Positions 35,571-48,067 are shown, counted from the first letter of the stretch. The stretch is DNA of 64,000 nucleotides from Pegea sp. RAD2-039 (GCA_034620365.1 JAQGEQ010000350.1:290778-354777); one strand, 5' to 3'. Program-made: numbers and translations. The notes: generated from the sequence alone by a model not told the origin.

Positions 35571-35630
35571 ATGATGAAAATTGGAATTACCATCTGTAAC
35601 TTCATGATGATAATTTGCGGCTTTTTCTGA
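35571..35630 (+). ncRNA. C/D snoRNA A, copy L2
   Basis: Same 60-nt core as L1. The upstream flank comes from the gamma-type intron and the downstream flank from the beta-preceding intron. This is the junction of the deletion seen in this arm relative to the right arm. Confidence 0.85.
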
Positions 35631-35786
35631 TTTTAAATATTCTTTAATTGTATAAATTAATCAAAAACTTTTATATAATATTTATTATTTTGTTGCAGAT
35701 TTATTAATCGACCGAATCTTTAAAAGAAGATAGATTAAGCTTAAAGTAAGGAAATTGATCAGTTCAATTATTTATAGATTTGATTC

Positions 35787-35851
35787 AATGCAGTGATGAT
35801 TGAATATTTATTGATTTTTATGAAATTTAATTTCGCCCCTATCTGAGCATT
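35787..35851 (+). ncRNA. C/D snoRNA B, copy L2
   Basis: Same sequence, boxes and terminal stem as copy L1 at 35253. Confidence 0.85.
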
Positions 35852-36104
35852 AGAGATAAAATTGTAGAAAGCTTTAGAATTGTGAAATATTTACTTAAAT
35901 ATTCTTCACTTATTCTAACAAAGTAGAAATTCTTTAGCTTTGTAGTAATTGTTTTTATCAACTATTTAAACTAAAAATCTCTGCATTTTTCAAATAAAAT
36001 CTTTTATTAAACAGAACTTAATCTGGAAACATCTAATATATCGATGAATATGATGAAGATTAAATGGTGAGATATTTAAAATAACTTTGTTTTTGTAAAA
36101 TTAA

Positions 36105-36164
36105 ATGATGAAAATTGGAATTACCATCTGTAACTTCATGATGATAATTTGCGGCTTTTTCTGA
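36105..36164 (+). ncRNA. C/D snoRNA A, copy L3
   Basis: Identical core to L1, between gamma2 and alpha2; D box at 36161-36164. Confidence 0.85.
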
Positions 36165-36321
36165 TTTTAATTCATCGTATCTTTTTATCTTTTATTTATT
36201 TATCTACATTATTTATCAAACATATTTTTATTGCAGGAAACTTTCAATAGGAATATTTAACTTGAAGTTTTCACTACTTTAAGGTAAGATTAGTAATTGC
36301 TTTAATTCTAAATATTTTTAA

Positions 36322-36381
36322 ATGATGAAAATTGGAATTACCATCTGTAACTTCATGATGATAATTTGCGGCTTTTTCTGA
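36322..36381 (+). ncRNA. C/D snoRNA A, copy L4
   Basis: Identical core to L1, between alpha2 and beta3. Confidence 0.85.
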
Positions 36382-36537
36382 TTTTAAATATTCTTTAATT
36401 GTATTAATTAATCAAAAACTTTTATAAAATATTTATTATTTTGTTGCAGATTTATTAATCGACCGAATCTTTAAAAGAAGATAGATTAAGATTAAAGTAA
36501 GGAAATTGATCAATTCAATTATTTATAGATTTGATTC

Positions 36538-36602
36538 AATGCAGTGATGATTGAATATTTATTGATTTTTATGAAATTTAATTTCGCCCCTATCTGAGCA
36601 TT
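36538..36602 (+). ncRNA. C/D snoRNA B, copy L3
   Basis: Same sequence, boxes and terminal stem as copy L1 at 35253. Confidence 0.85.
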
Positions 36603-36855
36603 AGAGATAAAATTGTAGAAAGCTTTAGAATTGTGAAATATTTACTTAAATATTCTTCACTTATTCTAACAAAGTAGAAATTCTTTAGCTTTGTAGTAAT
36701 TGTTTTTATTAACTATTTAAACTAAAAATCTCTGCATTTTTCAAATAAAATCTTTTATTAAACAGAACTTAATCTGGAAACATCTAATATATCGATGAAT
36801 ATGATGAAGATTAATTGGTGAGATATTTAAAATAACTTTGTTTTTGTAAAATTAA

Positions 36856-36915
36856 ATGATGAAAATTGGAATTACCATCTGTAACTTCATGATGATAATT
36901 TGCGGCTTTTTCTGA
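36856..36915 (+). ncRNA. C/D snoRNA A, copy L5
   Basis: Identical core to L1, between gamma3 and the 20-nt delta exon. Confidence 0.85.
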
Positions 36916-37189
36916 TTTTAATTCATCCTATCTTTTTATGTATTTTCAACCTCCGTTATTTAGTTTTTATTACAGGACCTGTTCTATCTTTAAAGGTAAG
37001 ATTGATTTATTTGATGATCTTGTGATTAATTTCGATTTTGTTAATAAAAGCATCAAATCGACTTTTTGATTTTGTACAAAACTTAAGAAGCTGTTTTTTA
37101 ATATAAATTCATACAAAGCCAACTACTAGATTAAATGAAGGGAATATGCAATTAAAGTTAAGAAATCCAATGTCATGACTGGTTTTATC

Positions 37190-37610
37190 GCAACGCAGAT
37201 GAAGGTTTCTGAAAACAGGAATTCTCACTAACACACATTCTCACAAGTAATATATATAGTTAAGATACAAATACAGAAAGAAAAGATGTAACATAAGACA
37301 GTTAAGTAATTCCCATACAATATAACAGTGAACAATTACACAGAATGTTAAATAGATAGAGTAAGAAACCACAGCTTTGAAGTTACAATTTTCGCAATAT
37401 TAAAAGGTTTCAACTATCTGAAGAATACGAGTGATTCTGATATGATAATATCTGTTGGTAGCTGGCCCCATGTACTAGTTTTGCGTTTTGAGAAAAAGTT
37501 TGTTTTAATTTACGAACCAAGTAATATGGGCTTATTACGATGCAATGTTTGTCATCTGAGTAGGCATTACCTGAGGTAGGTGCAAATAGAAAAGAAATCA
37601 TCAAACTTAA
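37190..37610 (-). mobile_element. LINE 3' segment, sense part of a 5'-inverted insertion (left arm)
   Basis: On the minus strand it encodes the tail of the LINE reverse transcriptase (SGNAYSDDKHCIVISPYYLV, then LVHGASYQQ). It is related to the tail of the LINE at 48096-48581 (LRQHTLHLNKPISPV, then LVHGISCHQ). It ends with the shared TGTGAGAATGTGTGTTAG terminus near 37240. Mirrored at 56330-56755. Confidence 0.7.
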
Positions 37611-37679
37611 GGTCAGTTAATTTAAGGATAATATTGAAATAATAATTAAGTCATAATTAACTGGTTTTATTACAACTGA

Positions 37680-38240
37680 TCTGGGTATTTTCACTGCCGT
37701 CAACATCAGGTACAACCTAATTCATATAATTGAGAAAACCCCTTATTACTCCGAGAGTTCTGTTTTACAAAACAACCTGTACTACTTCCTTCAATTCATT
37801 ATAGTCTTTCAGTTACGTACTAGTGGCGGCACTCTACAGTAAATAATTTACCAATAAATATCATCTATACGGGTATTAACAAAGCCTTTGACTCGGTTTC
37901 TCATCCCATTTAGTAAAAATTCTCAGACAGTTTTACATTGAGTCAACTATTATCTCTTGTATTAAGCAATTTCTTGAGGATAGACAATAATAAGTCATAG
38001 CTAGTAAGACTTCTTTAATTTTTGATTGGATTTTAGTGGTGTTACCGAAAAGCAGCATTATTGGCCTACTTCTTTTTAGTATTTGTATCGATGACATTAC
38101 AGACATCACTAAAGGATTCTGAAATTTTCTTATTTTTTACGGACGATACCAAACACTATATTACTAAATTAGTTGCTCTTTTTTGAAATCCACTAATATA
38201 TGGATACAACCAAGACAACTCAGGATCGTTGTACTAATTC
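37680..38240 (+). mobile_element. LINE reverse-transcriptase core, inverted part (left arm)
   Basis: Plus-strand translation with breaks gives YTGINKAFDSVSHP, ISCIKQFLEDRQ and VLPKSSIIGLLLFSICIDDI. These are motifs of the non-LTR reverse transcriptase palm (F/SKAFDSVxH, VPQGSVLGPLLFxIYINDL). It stands head-to-head with the 3' segment at 37190-37610. Mirrored at 55700-56265. Confidence 0.7.
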
Positions 38241-38614
38241 ACATAAATAAAAATGAATTTTTAAATTAAATTAGAATTGACTGTGAGTACTTGAAATTAC
38301 ATTATTAGTAAATCGAATGAGATAAACTATTCAAAAGATTTCAAATTTAGACTAAAACAACATTTAAAGCAATTAAAAAATGTCAGCTAATATTGATCAG
38401 TTGAAGTGCTAGGAAGAAAGATGAAGATTAAATATCAAATATTTTATTTGCCAAATGCTTTCTCTGTAAGTCATCAATTTCAAAACAACTATTTAACCAA
38501 AAATTAGAACATCGATTACACAAAACTGCCTTGAAACGATTGAACAATTTTATTTACAAGTCACCAGTGATTCTACAAAATTTACAAAGTGGTGAATTGT
38601 AAAATCAAACGTCT

Positions 38615-40413
38615 TTAGTTAGAAAGACTTTTTGCTCTGAGTTGCTCACGAAGGCGTAGTGAAGTGATCTTAATGAAGCCACTCACATCAGCCGGTTCAT
38701 AATCTCCAGCCTCATCCATACTGCTCAAATACAATAAATTCCTCATTTAAAAACTTGATATAGACTTCAGAATAAAATTAAAATAATCAGAAGCTAATAA
38801 ACCTGACAAGTTCTTGATTGTAGAGTGAATTAGGAGATTTTCGACTTAAAATCATAACTGATCCTTTAAAAAGTCTCATACAAACAGATCCATTGACATT
38901 GTTCTGACTTGATGAAATACAATTTCTCAAGTATTCCCCTTCAGGACTAAACCACATTCCTATTTTGGAATAAAACAAAGTTAAAGTTAAGCTTAAACAG
39001 ACTGGATCCAAAATGAGAATCGACCAAAAATCTCTTTTTTTAAATACTATAAACGCTGACCATTATAAATCTGCTTTCCAAGTTGAACAGATAATCCTTC
39101 CTTGATATAAAGAACTTCCTTATCCATTGTGATCAACTCAAGATCTTGATGAGCTTTCCAGATCACTTCTGCCGCTGGGTTTTCGTAGCAACCGCGAGAC
39201 TTCATCCCGATGAATCGGTTTTCGACAATATCAATTCGTCCAATACCATGAAGGCCTCTGTAAACAAACTTTTGTTTTAATAATTTTAACTAAATTTTAA
39301 GCTTTGTTGTAATCGATAGTAATTTTTTTATTCCTTAAAAAAACATTAATTTTTTGTTAATTTACGCAATTTTGTTCAATTCCACCATAATGGCAACAGG
39401 CTCAGTTGCCATGACAACTCCGCTACACTCATCCTTAAGCTCAATCGGGACTCCACTTTTGAATTGAAGTGAGATCTTTGCACCAACATCAGGAGTTTCT
39501 TCTACATTCTTTGTAAGCTGATACATATCATTAGGAGCTTCAGTTGCGGGATCTTCAAGGATTCCGGACTCATAGCTGAGAATAATCTCGAAATTGTTAT
39601 AAAATGAAACTCAGAAAGTCAGAAGAGACCGTACCTAATATGCATAAGATTATCATCTTCACTGTAAGACTTGTCTTTGGTAGCTTTGACAGGAATATTC
39701 TTTTCAGCAGCATAATCAAGGAGCTGTTGACGTCCAACAAACTTCTTTAAAAAGTCATCCTCTCTCCACGGAGCAAGGAATTTCACTCCATGATGAAGAG
39801 CATAGCATCCAAGCTCAAAGCGGACTTGATCATTTCCCTGCACATAAATAGATCGATTGAGATGAGTAAAGATACGCGTGTTGATATCATCACCTTTCCT
39901 GTCGCTCCATGCGAAATATATTTGGCGTTTTCCTTGATGGCAACCTCGATGAGGCATCGTGCGATACAGGGTCGCGCCAAAGCGGTACCCAACAAGTAAC
40001 GCCCTTCGTATTTAACTCCTGCTTTTACTGCTGGCCAAATAAACTCTTTCACAAACTCTTCTTTGCGATCTTCAATGTAAATCTACATAGATTGAATATT
40101 TACATTAGTGACTTCATTCAAAGATGTTACTTTAAGCTTCTATTTGGATGTACAACAAACACTTTACTTTTTCAGCGCCCAGCTTTAAAGCCTTCTGTCT
40201 AGCAGCTTCAAAATCTTCCACTTGACCTACGTCAACCTATAAAACAAATATTTTTTACAATATTAAAAACTTGTTAACCTCTTATAACAAAGTTAATAAA
40301 CTCACCATACAAGGAATGACTCGATAACCTTTCTCCAAAAGCCATACTAAAATACAAGAAGTGTCCAACCCTCCGCTGTATGCAAGAATTAAAGTTTCTT
40401 TTGTTACTGACAT
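38615..40413 (-). CDS. ASS1: Argininosuccinate synthase, left arm copy (8 exons)
   Basis: Joins citrulline and aspartate with ATP to form argininosuccinate in the cytosol (urea cycle, arginine synthesis, citrulline-NO cycle). Exons in transcription order: 40413-40306, 40236-40168, 40082-39894, 39837-39635, 39575-39366, 39257-39061, 38959-38803, 38720-38615, giving 412 aa, the human length. The N-terminal AYSGGLDTS is the PP-loop ATP site. [13 protein letters not shown] (about 118-130) and [17 protein letters not shown] are signature blocks. Start and stop are intact, with no disabling change seen. Transcription runs away from the palindrome centre. A TTACGTCAT site (CRE/ATF type) lies about 560 bp upstream, near 40970. 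Confidence 0.95.
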
Positions 40414-41154
40414 CTTAAAAATATCTGTCTTTCGATGTTTCGCTTAAAAGGAATTCACAGATTCTCTTAACTGCAACAAATAGATCGCTTTTAATTCTAT
40501 CAGAATTTAGTTTTTTTTTAAGTTTTTTTTTTCCAGTTTTATATTAATATTTAAATACTATATCTTGAGTTAAAACATGCTTATCAATAAAGTAAACTTT
40601 TACATATTTGGATTACATTACATATTTTATAGCGTTATTCAATCATTCTAAATAGATTTTCAATAAAATATATCTATCAAATTTATAAAGATTTCAGCTT
40701 CTTCGTAAACTAAAAGTATAAAAAAAATCTAAATGTCTTGCAGTTACTAACTTAACTCAAATATAAAGACTCGATTATAAAAACAACCACAAATTATAAC
40801 TAGCCTCAAGGCTTAATGCAGTCTGTCATAACCACTGATTAAATTTTGTTTATCTTGACTTTTGATTCACAAGTTTCGCGAGTCAATTTGAAATTGCTTT
40901 TTGAAATATACCCGAGTTGTTCAAAGAGAGAATACTAAACTACCTTCTAAGTGATGAAATATTACGTCATTTGATTTGCTGAGAAAAAACAATAGTACAT
41001 CAACTATGAAAGCTTAAATATTACTTATATTAAAAGTAACTAACCAAATTTTATTAACTCTAATTAGACTGAACGATGAAAACTATCTTGGTTTAATGAT
41101 AATGGCTCTTTATATAAAGCTTTTTTCAAACTTATAAGGCGACTACTAACATCG

Positions 41155-41535
41155 TCAGGTTTTCTAACGATACGTGTTATCCACAATACATGCTAATACT
41201 GAATGTTAACGGTTAATACTAGAATGAAGAATCACACATTTACGTCTGCGACAAAATACTTTCTGTTATACCAAACTTGATCAACACCTTTTTTGCAAAC
41301 TAAACTTTTGTCCATTATTTTCCCAAATCTTCTAGCTAGTCTTTTAGTTCCCCTGCTTGTCTTTATATAAAGTTGATTGGCTGAATACTGAAGCTTTTGG
41401 CAAGCAAAAAGTTAAACACGTGTTTCAGGAAACACTTTTCATACTAGACTTGATTTTTCAGGTGTTAGGCTTCAGTAAAATGATTATAAATTCCTTTTTT
41501 AAATTGAAGGCTTTCTTAAAAATTTTGAAATTTAT
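41155..41535 (+). repeat. Diverged inner extension of left arm
   Basis: Inside the near-identical arm, homology to the reverse complement of about 52420-52797 continues at clearly lower identity. There is an extra block of about 130 bp here (around 41156-41300). Homology stops where a LINE 3' end begins. Confidence 0.7.
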
Positions 41536-42215
41536 TTATCTATTTATTACATTAAATACGAAGGAGGGTACCTGAAGAGAGTACCTCCCGTTAACACACA
41601 TTCTCACAAATAATATCTATTTAGTTAAAAATATAGAAAGTAAAAGATTTACCACATGGTATTTCGATAACACTCAAAGCATATGACAGTGAACAATTAC
41701 ATGGAATGTTAATAATATAAAAAAGGAAAAATTTACAGTTTAGAAATGACAATGTTGGCGATATTATAACAGTTCAATTTCTTTTTGAACAATGCGAGTG
41801 ACTTCGACATGGCAATGTCTGATGGCAGCTGGTTCCATGTATTAGTTGTATGGTATGAGAAAAAATTGCTTTGACCAATGTACCAGGTGATATAGGCTTA
41901 TTAAGATGTAATGTGTGTTGTCTGAGTTGATGTAACTTGAGGGAAGGACTAATGGAAAAAATTCATTAAACTGAATGTCAATTAAATTGTGGATAATTTA
42001 AAGAATAAGAATTAAGTCGTATTTAATCCTTCGAATATCCGTTGATTGATTTTCCAAAGATTTAGGAAACATAATTGCGCCATTTAAAGTCAGATGATAG
42101 AGTAATGCCAAGGTCTAGGACCGAAGATACTCGTTGAATAATAAATCCATATATAGTAAGATATAAATACAGAAAGAAAAAGATGTAACATATGACAGCT
42201 TTACATAGTAGCTTT
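41535..42215 (-). mobile_element. LINE 3' part with internal deletion
   Basis: Minus-strand translation with stops includes LGITLSSDFKWRNYVS and SPSLKLHQLRQHTLHLNKPIS, matching the LINE at 48068. A block of about 250 bp between them is missing. The 3' end has TGTGAGAATGTGTGTTAAC, the GGTACT...AGGTACC hairpin and an AATAAATAGATAAATAAAT tail. Confidence 0.75.
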
Positions 42216-42259
42216 ATACCAAAAACTTTAGTAACTTTATATGATTTTTTGTACAATTT

Positions 42260-43774
42260 TAGCGTTTATCAAACTAATTCTTATTTGATTCGATTCTTAA
42301 GATGACTTAAAACCTTTCTGACAAAAACTTTATAATAAAAGTTATTTCTCAAAGTTAACTTTTCTTCAAAATTTAGTTAAGGGAATGAAAATCACAAATG
42401 TACGAAACAAAGTTTTTGAAAAATTGAATACTTAAATTTTCCATTAAAGTAGGAACTAGATACTTAAAATATACAATATTAACACAACATATTTTAACCA
42501 TTTACATTAGAAACATTTTAGTTAAGACTATTAATAAATTTAGTTTGCACATTTATTGATATTAGTAGAAATATAAACTTACCTGACTAAAATAAACATA
42601 GTTTTCAGTTTAATAACCTACTACGAAATAAATTAATTTGTGCTTAAAATTACATTTTTTAGTTTACATTGTCTTATGATGCTTAAAACTATTATTTAAA
42701 GTAATTACATCACCACAGACTTTTCTCTTAAAGTACGTTTTGTCCAAATCACATGAGTAAATACGTCATGGAAATATTTTGATATTAATAAATAAATTTA
42801 GGCTTTACAGGAAGTCTAGCTAATAATTGATTTTAAAGTGTGGCAGGTAATTCATAAATGTTAATCTACACTTACGTCTAGCGACATAAATAATAACATT
42901 GTGGCTGAAAGGTTGAGATTATATTTTTTAACATCTAAATTAATGACTATAGTTCATGAAAACAAGTTATCATTACTTATTTTTTAATTTTATGTATAAA
43001 ATTACTTTGTTTTTATAAGTTTAAATATTATAAAAATGAATAATTTAGCACAAATAATTTCAATTGTTTTTATCAATAATTTTTTATAGATTGATTATAG
43101 TTTTAATGATAATAGAAACTGTTTAATACCATTTATTTGTTTCAATTAAAACTATAGTTTCTGAATATTTTTTATAGCTTTTTTAGTTTTTTATCAATAT
43201 TATTACAAATTATATTTTTCTTGATAGAATTTTTAAATAATCATTAAATCAATATTATATCAATAATCAACATTTTAAAACCAAACTCAAGAAATTTAAT
43301 TTATAAAATATTTAATTATTTTTAGATTACTTTTCAAATGTTTAGTAAATTTTCTTCAAAGTTTATTTTGAAGATCTTTATTTATCTATTATTATGTTAT
43401 TATTTATATATTATCCTATCATTTATATTTAATTATTTAACTTTTTTTATAAAAACATTTTCATAATATAAATACCATCAACTTATAATCCTGCTATCTT
43501 TATAACTTTGTTGATATTTTATATTATACTTAAAGACAATACTTTTCCCTATTTTAAAGTTTTTAGCTTTAGTTTATAGACTTAAATGAAATCAATAGAT
43601 TTATATCCTACATACTATTTATTGCTTTACTATTTTTCAAAGTTTTGTTCACTAACTTCACTTTTTCTAATTAGAAAGAATTTTTAACCTAAAAACTTTA
43701 ACTTGAAATCAAAGTATTTATATCATTTTCAGTCAGATTATTTTTTCGAAATTGTTTACTAATAAACTGATAGC
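42260..43774. other. AT-rich stretch upstream of syntenin
   Basis: No gene was recognised; probably contains the syntenin promoter. Confidence 0.4.
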
Positions 43775-46139
43775 ATGAATATTTATCCATCATTAGAAGA
43801 CATGAAAGTCGATCAAGCTCAACAGGTAACAGCTACATATCAAATGGAATATTATTTTCAAGTTTTCATCTTCTTCACTTATTTTGCACTTTTGTTTTAT
43901 AACTTGCTTTTATCTTAGCCTCTTTTCTACATTATTTATGCTAAACTGTGGTACTTAACAACTTTTATTGTCATTCAGCTCGTATTATTCTGTGTTCCCT
44001 ATAAGAGCTGCTTAATTTGTCATATGCAGTGGTGCGTTGAATATAATGAATAACTTCAAAAGATTTATTTAACAAAATTGGCCTAATGAAAAAAATTATT
44101 ATTTTTTAAAGACCCTGAACCAGATAAATCAGGATCAAGCTTACGCACAGATGTTACAGAATCAAGAGATGGGAGTGGCTCCTAATTCTCAAGCTCCTCT
44201 GTCTGTAGCTCCTACAAACACTTCTCCTGCTCCTGGTAACTTTAACTTATTGCTCCTCCTTGTCAATTTCACTTAGTTCACTTCTAGTCTCTAGTGGTCT
44301 ATACCCTTCACTAGCTGAATACATGGGAATGGACCTGGCATCTGCTTCCTCTCAGTATTCCCTTGTTCCTCTTCCTCAATATCAATCTCCTGCTATTTTG
44401 TCATCTCAAATTTCAGGTTATATCAAACTGAAAACATTTGTGTAAAAGTTCTTGTATTTTATTATTTGATTAATATTTCTAATTTCTGTCTATATAAAGT
44501 TCATCTACTTCAGGATTTTTCTCTTGGCTAAAACATTTGTTTTAAACAATTTATTAATTTATAACTTTTAAAACATTTAAATATAACTATTAAAATTTTT
44601 GTTTATAATAAATCTTTTAAAGTTTTTTGTTTAAAAAAGCTTCAATTTTTTCACAGATAAGTTGTTTTTAAATAATATAATTATAATATTTAACTGAAAT
44701 GTCATTTAAGTTTAATTTAGTCTTTTCAATTGCTGCAACTTCTTATCTTCAACTTACTAATAGTAAAATGTTTATTCAGCAAATTTAGTGGCTCCTATTA
44801 GTCAGCAAAATATAGTTGGGATTCAACGATCTGAAATCAAACAAGGTCTTCGTCAAGTGGTATTGTGTAAAGATGCTAAAGGGTTAGTGGGAATGAAGAT
44901 CAAGTCGGTGCAGAAGGTTTGTTGAGATTTCAATCTGAAAAAACAAAACCTTTTGAGACAAATCTATTTTCTAGGGGGTGTTTGTGGCCCATGTAACTAG
45001 AAACTCGCCTGCTGCAATGGCAGGACTCCGATTTGGTGACCAAATATTGGACATTAATAATGAAACTTTGGCTGGTTATTCCTCAGATAAAGTTCATAAA
45101 GTTTTGAAGAAAGCAAACCCACAAAGGATTGAACTGGTCGTAAGAGACAGGTGGCTGCTGTTTATTTTTAATTCCGAACGCTTTGTTTAGCTTTATAGCG
45201 TGATGACGTCACCATGGTTTTATTGGTTTCATGTAAACACATGACTTCATCTGCTTCATAAAATTCGAGCTTTGAACAGCGAAAGTGACATCACTGAAAC
45301 TTGTTTCAGACCTTTTGAACGGACCGTCACTTTACAAAAAGACAGTCATAACCACGTGGGGTTCATCTTCAAAGATGGCAAGATTGCTTCCATTGTGAAA
45401 GACTCGTCAGCAGCTAGAAATGGTCTTTTGATTGATCATCAGCTGTGTGAAGTGAATGGCCAATGTGTGATCGGTTTGAAGGTGGGTAGTTTTCAAATTA
45501 CTTTTCTTGGTGTTGATTGGTTTAGATTAACCTCTAAGTTTGTCAACTAGCTGTCAGCATTTTAGTAGGTACAAGCTACAAACAGGCGAGTCTTTTTTCT
45601 TTTGAATTATTAGTTGAGGAGTTTTTAGGCGTCTTTAGGTGCTAAATTGACTCGATCGGCTTTTATTGTTTTTTTTTTACTTCAAGTAAAATGAAGACAG
45701 AGCTGGTGGTTTACAAATTACCATCGTACCGATGCATATGTTGCTAGCAATAAGAAAATTCCAAACTTTCCGCAAGCAAACAGCTCCACTCGCTACTACG
45801 AATTAATCGTTATAATTGATGTTTTTATCAGGACAAAGCTATTTTGGAGGTTATGCAGAATGGCGGAAACACAGTCACCATCACCATAATGCCTTCATTT
45901 GTATATGAGCATATCGTCAAAAGGTTTCTCTTCATCTACTATTCATCATAAAACTTGACTTTTTTTAAACTCAGTTTCAATTTAATTTTTTTTTTTAACT
46001 TCTTGTTCTATTTTAGTATTTTCTATAAATATTTTAGAACTTTAGTTTACTTATGTATTATTTAAGGAATTTAAATTTTACTTTTAGTGTTGGTTCAAGT
46101 CTACTGAAAAATCAAGACCATTCAATTCCTGAAATATAA
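43775..46139 (+). CDS. SDCBP: Syntenin (tandem PDZ adaptor), 8 exons
   Basis: Cytosolic adaptor that binds syndecan and other C-terminal tails and acts in endosome and exosome traffic. Exons: 43775-43825, 44112-44235, 44288-44416, 44780-44916, 44975-45150, 45310-45481, 45832-45923, 46088-46139, giving about 310 aa (human 298). It begins [15 protein letters not shown], as in the human protein. The Pro/Gln-rich N-terminal region contains [13 protein letters not shown], one of the conserved LYP motifs. PDZ1 contains [21 protein letters not shown] and PDZ2 contains [27 protein letters not shown] and VNGQ. The two domains are joined by the usual RDRPFERT linker. The C-terminus SIPEI resembles human TIPEV. 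For exon 3 I chose the acceptor at 44286-44287, because the earlier AG at 44276 would bring an immediate stop. Confidence 0.93.
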
Positions 46140-48067
46140 CTCAGATGTTCCTAACTATGTAACCCGAATTATTCCGTCTTCATTGCACCCTATGCTTTTC
46201 AATTCATCCTTCTTTGTATTTGATGAAATTTGTATATTTGTTTCAACTTTATTCATTCCACCAGACCAGTTCTTCTATTTTAACAAAATAATTTTTGGAA
46301 GAGCTTTTTGATTTCTTCATTATAAACACATTAAGCTTGTGATGAAAGTGATCAATCATCTTCCAAACAAACTTGCATGTTAATTTCCAGCTGTATGTAA
46401 ACTACCATCACTAATGTCGAATTGTTTATAAGAATTGATATGTATTAAAAGATGTTTGCTTTTACAAGCTGTATTGCAACAAACATGCATAGATACAAAA
46501 ATGGGTAGATTAACAGTTGCTTTGAAAGATATAAGAAATTTATTTATTCAACTTCTGGCTGTAAGTGACAAATTCATCAACTCTTATAACGAACAAAAAC
46601 CAAGTAGTATGAGCAAAGATATAGTTGAAAGGTCTTAAGTATCACAATTTAATTGTTATAGAAAAATAGAAACACTATATGGGCAAAAAATAAATCAAAA
46701 ATTTAGTATAACAAAATAGTTTTAAATAACTTTAATTCTCGATAACTGACAAAGCCACTTTTCCAAGTTATGTCATAAATTAAAAAATCTTTTATTTAAG
46801 AATGTCAAATCTGAACTGTTAATGAGTCATTTCTGCAACCTCTGACTACAAACTTCTGCTCTTAGGTCATACAAATTACTTAAAATTAAGCAAAATATGT
46901 TTTTGAAAGACTGAATAAAAATAGTTTGTAAATTAAGCAGTTGTCAGTAGATATATAAAGTATCTAAATAGTGTGAAAGAATGTAACCAGCTGACAAGAA
47001 AAATCTGTTTTACACTTCGAAACTAGAAAAGATTCCTAAATAAATTTCTTTGCTAATTAAAAATTAGGTTTCTTCAGCATTTATTTTAATGACGATATAA
47101 TTGTTCTAGTAGTTTTTTAAAAATAGTTAAGAAAAATTGATAGCTCGACTAAAATAACTACGTTTCATCAAATCTATTTTCTATGTTTATGAATATTTGT
47201 TTTTGAAAATATGTAGACATTGTGAAACTATTAAACAAAATTAAGATCTTACAAATTTGCTTGCAGAGGAATCTTCAGATGATATTCAGAAGTAAACAAT
47301 TATTATTAGCTTCAGAAAAAAGTCAAAAAAGCCGAACATTTATATTTACAAAAAAACGTTTTATTTGCTGTATTTTGATGGTTTGCTGGCTTTTTCTAAT
47401 TATAATGAATATGCAATCTAAAAATTAAATTTTATAAAAATATTTATAGAAATATTTATCGGTTTAGATAAAGAAATTTCTAATTTACGATTAACAATAA
47501 ATTTTTATCGTTTTCAATACAGTTGACAAACTTAACAATTAAGACATTCATATTTAATGTTAGTGATTTACTAATTGAAAGAATTAATTAAATAAGATGC
47601 TTATTGTATTTTGAAAAGTGAAATATCTTGGGACTTGTTGCAAGTTATTGATTATTTATTATTTTTAAGCTTCTCACACATATTATTTTAATAGATTTCA
47701 CAGTTTACAAGAACAGAGTAAAACATTTTTTTATATAACGCTTAAGTTACTAAATTTTTGATCTAGCAACAGTTTAAACTTTAAAAAAGAATAAATCAAA
47801 GTTTTTATTAATGTCAGTTGTAAACGCAAAATTAGGTTTTGAAAGAAGATACAGCTTTCGTTGATTATCATATTATTCAACAAACGTATGTTTATCTTAA
47901 CTGAGATTTTAGATAGAGCTATAGTATTCTTATGTTTTTATTCAGTTTTATTAAACAATTTTATTAATCTCATTGAATTGATTTCTTAGTTTTTATGAAA
48001 AACTATCACAATGAAGTCTAGGTTCTGTATGACAATTCTTCATTGATTGAATATAAAAATAATCATA
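46140..48067. other. AT-rich stretch at the palindrome centre
   Basis: No gene was recognised. The symmetry centre of the inverted repeat is close to 46972. Confidence 0.4.

Larger units (their letters stand above)
34952..36995 (+). ncRNA. snoRNA host array: mini-exons with one C/D snoRNA per intron (left arm)
   Basis: Mini-exons flanked by acceptor (CAG) and donor (GTAAG/GTGAG): alpha 34952-34998 and 36237-36283 (47 nt); beta 35165-35211, 35699-35745 and 36450-36496 (47 nt); gamma 35481-35532, 36015-36066 and 36766-36817 (52 nt); delta 36976-36995 (20 nt). The order is alpha-A-beta-B-gamma-A-beta-B-gamma-A-alpha-A-beta-B-gamma-A-delta. Every inter-exon intron holds exactly one snoRNA. The A snoRNAs end 60-73 nt before the next acceptor, the spacing typical for intronic C/D snoRNAs in animals. 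The exons carry stops in all relevant frames, so the spliced product is probably non-coding. First and last exons were not located; RPS29 has its own poly(A) signal before the array. Confidence 0.75.
30147..41155 (+). repeat. Left arm of giant inverted repeat
   Basis: Reverse complement of 52797-64000, nearly identical throughout. Coordinates of matching points add up to about 93945 in the inner part, 94143-94149 in the outer part. The shift comes mainly from one missing snoRNA subunit in this arm. The outer edge may lie further left than 30147, because the partner arm runs off the window. Confidence 0.95.
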
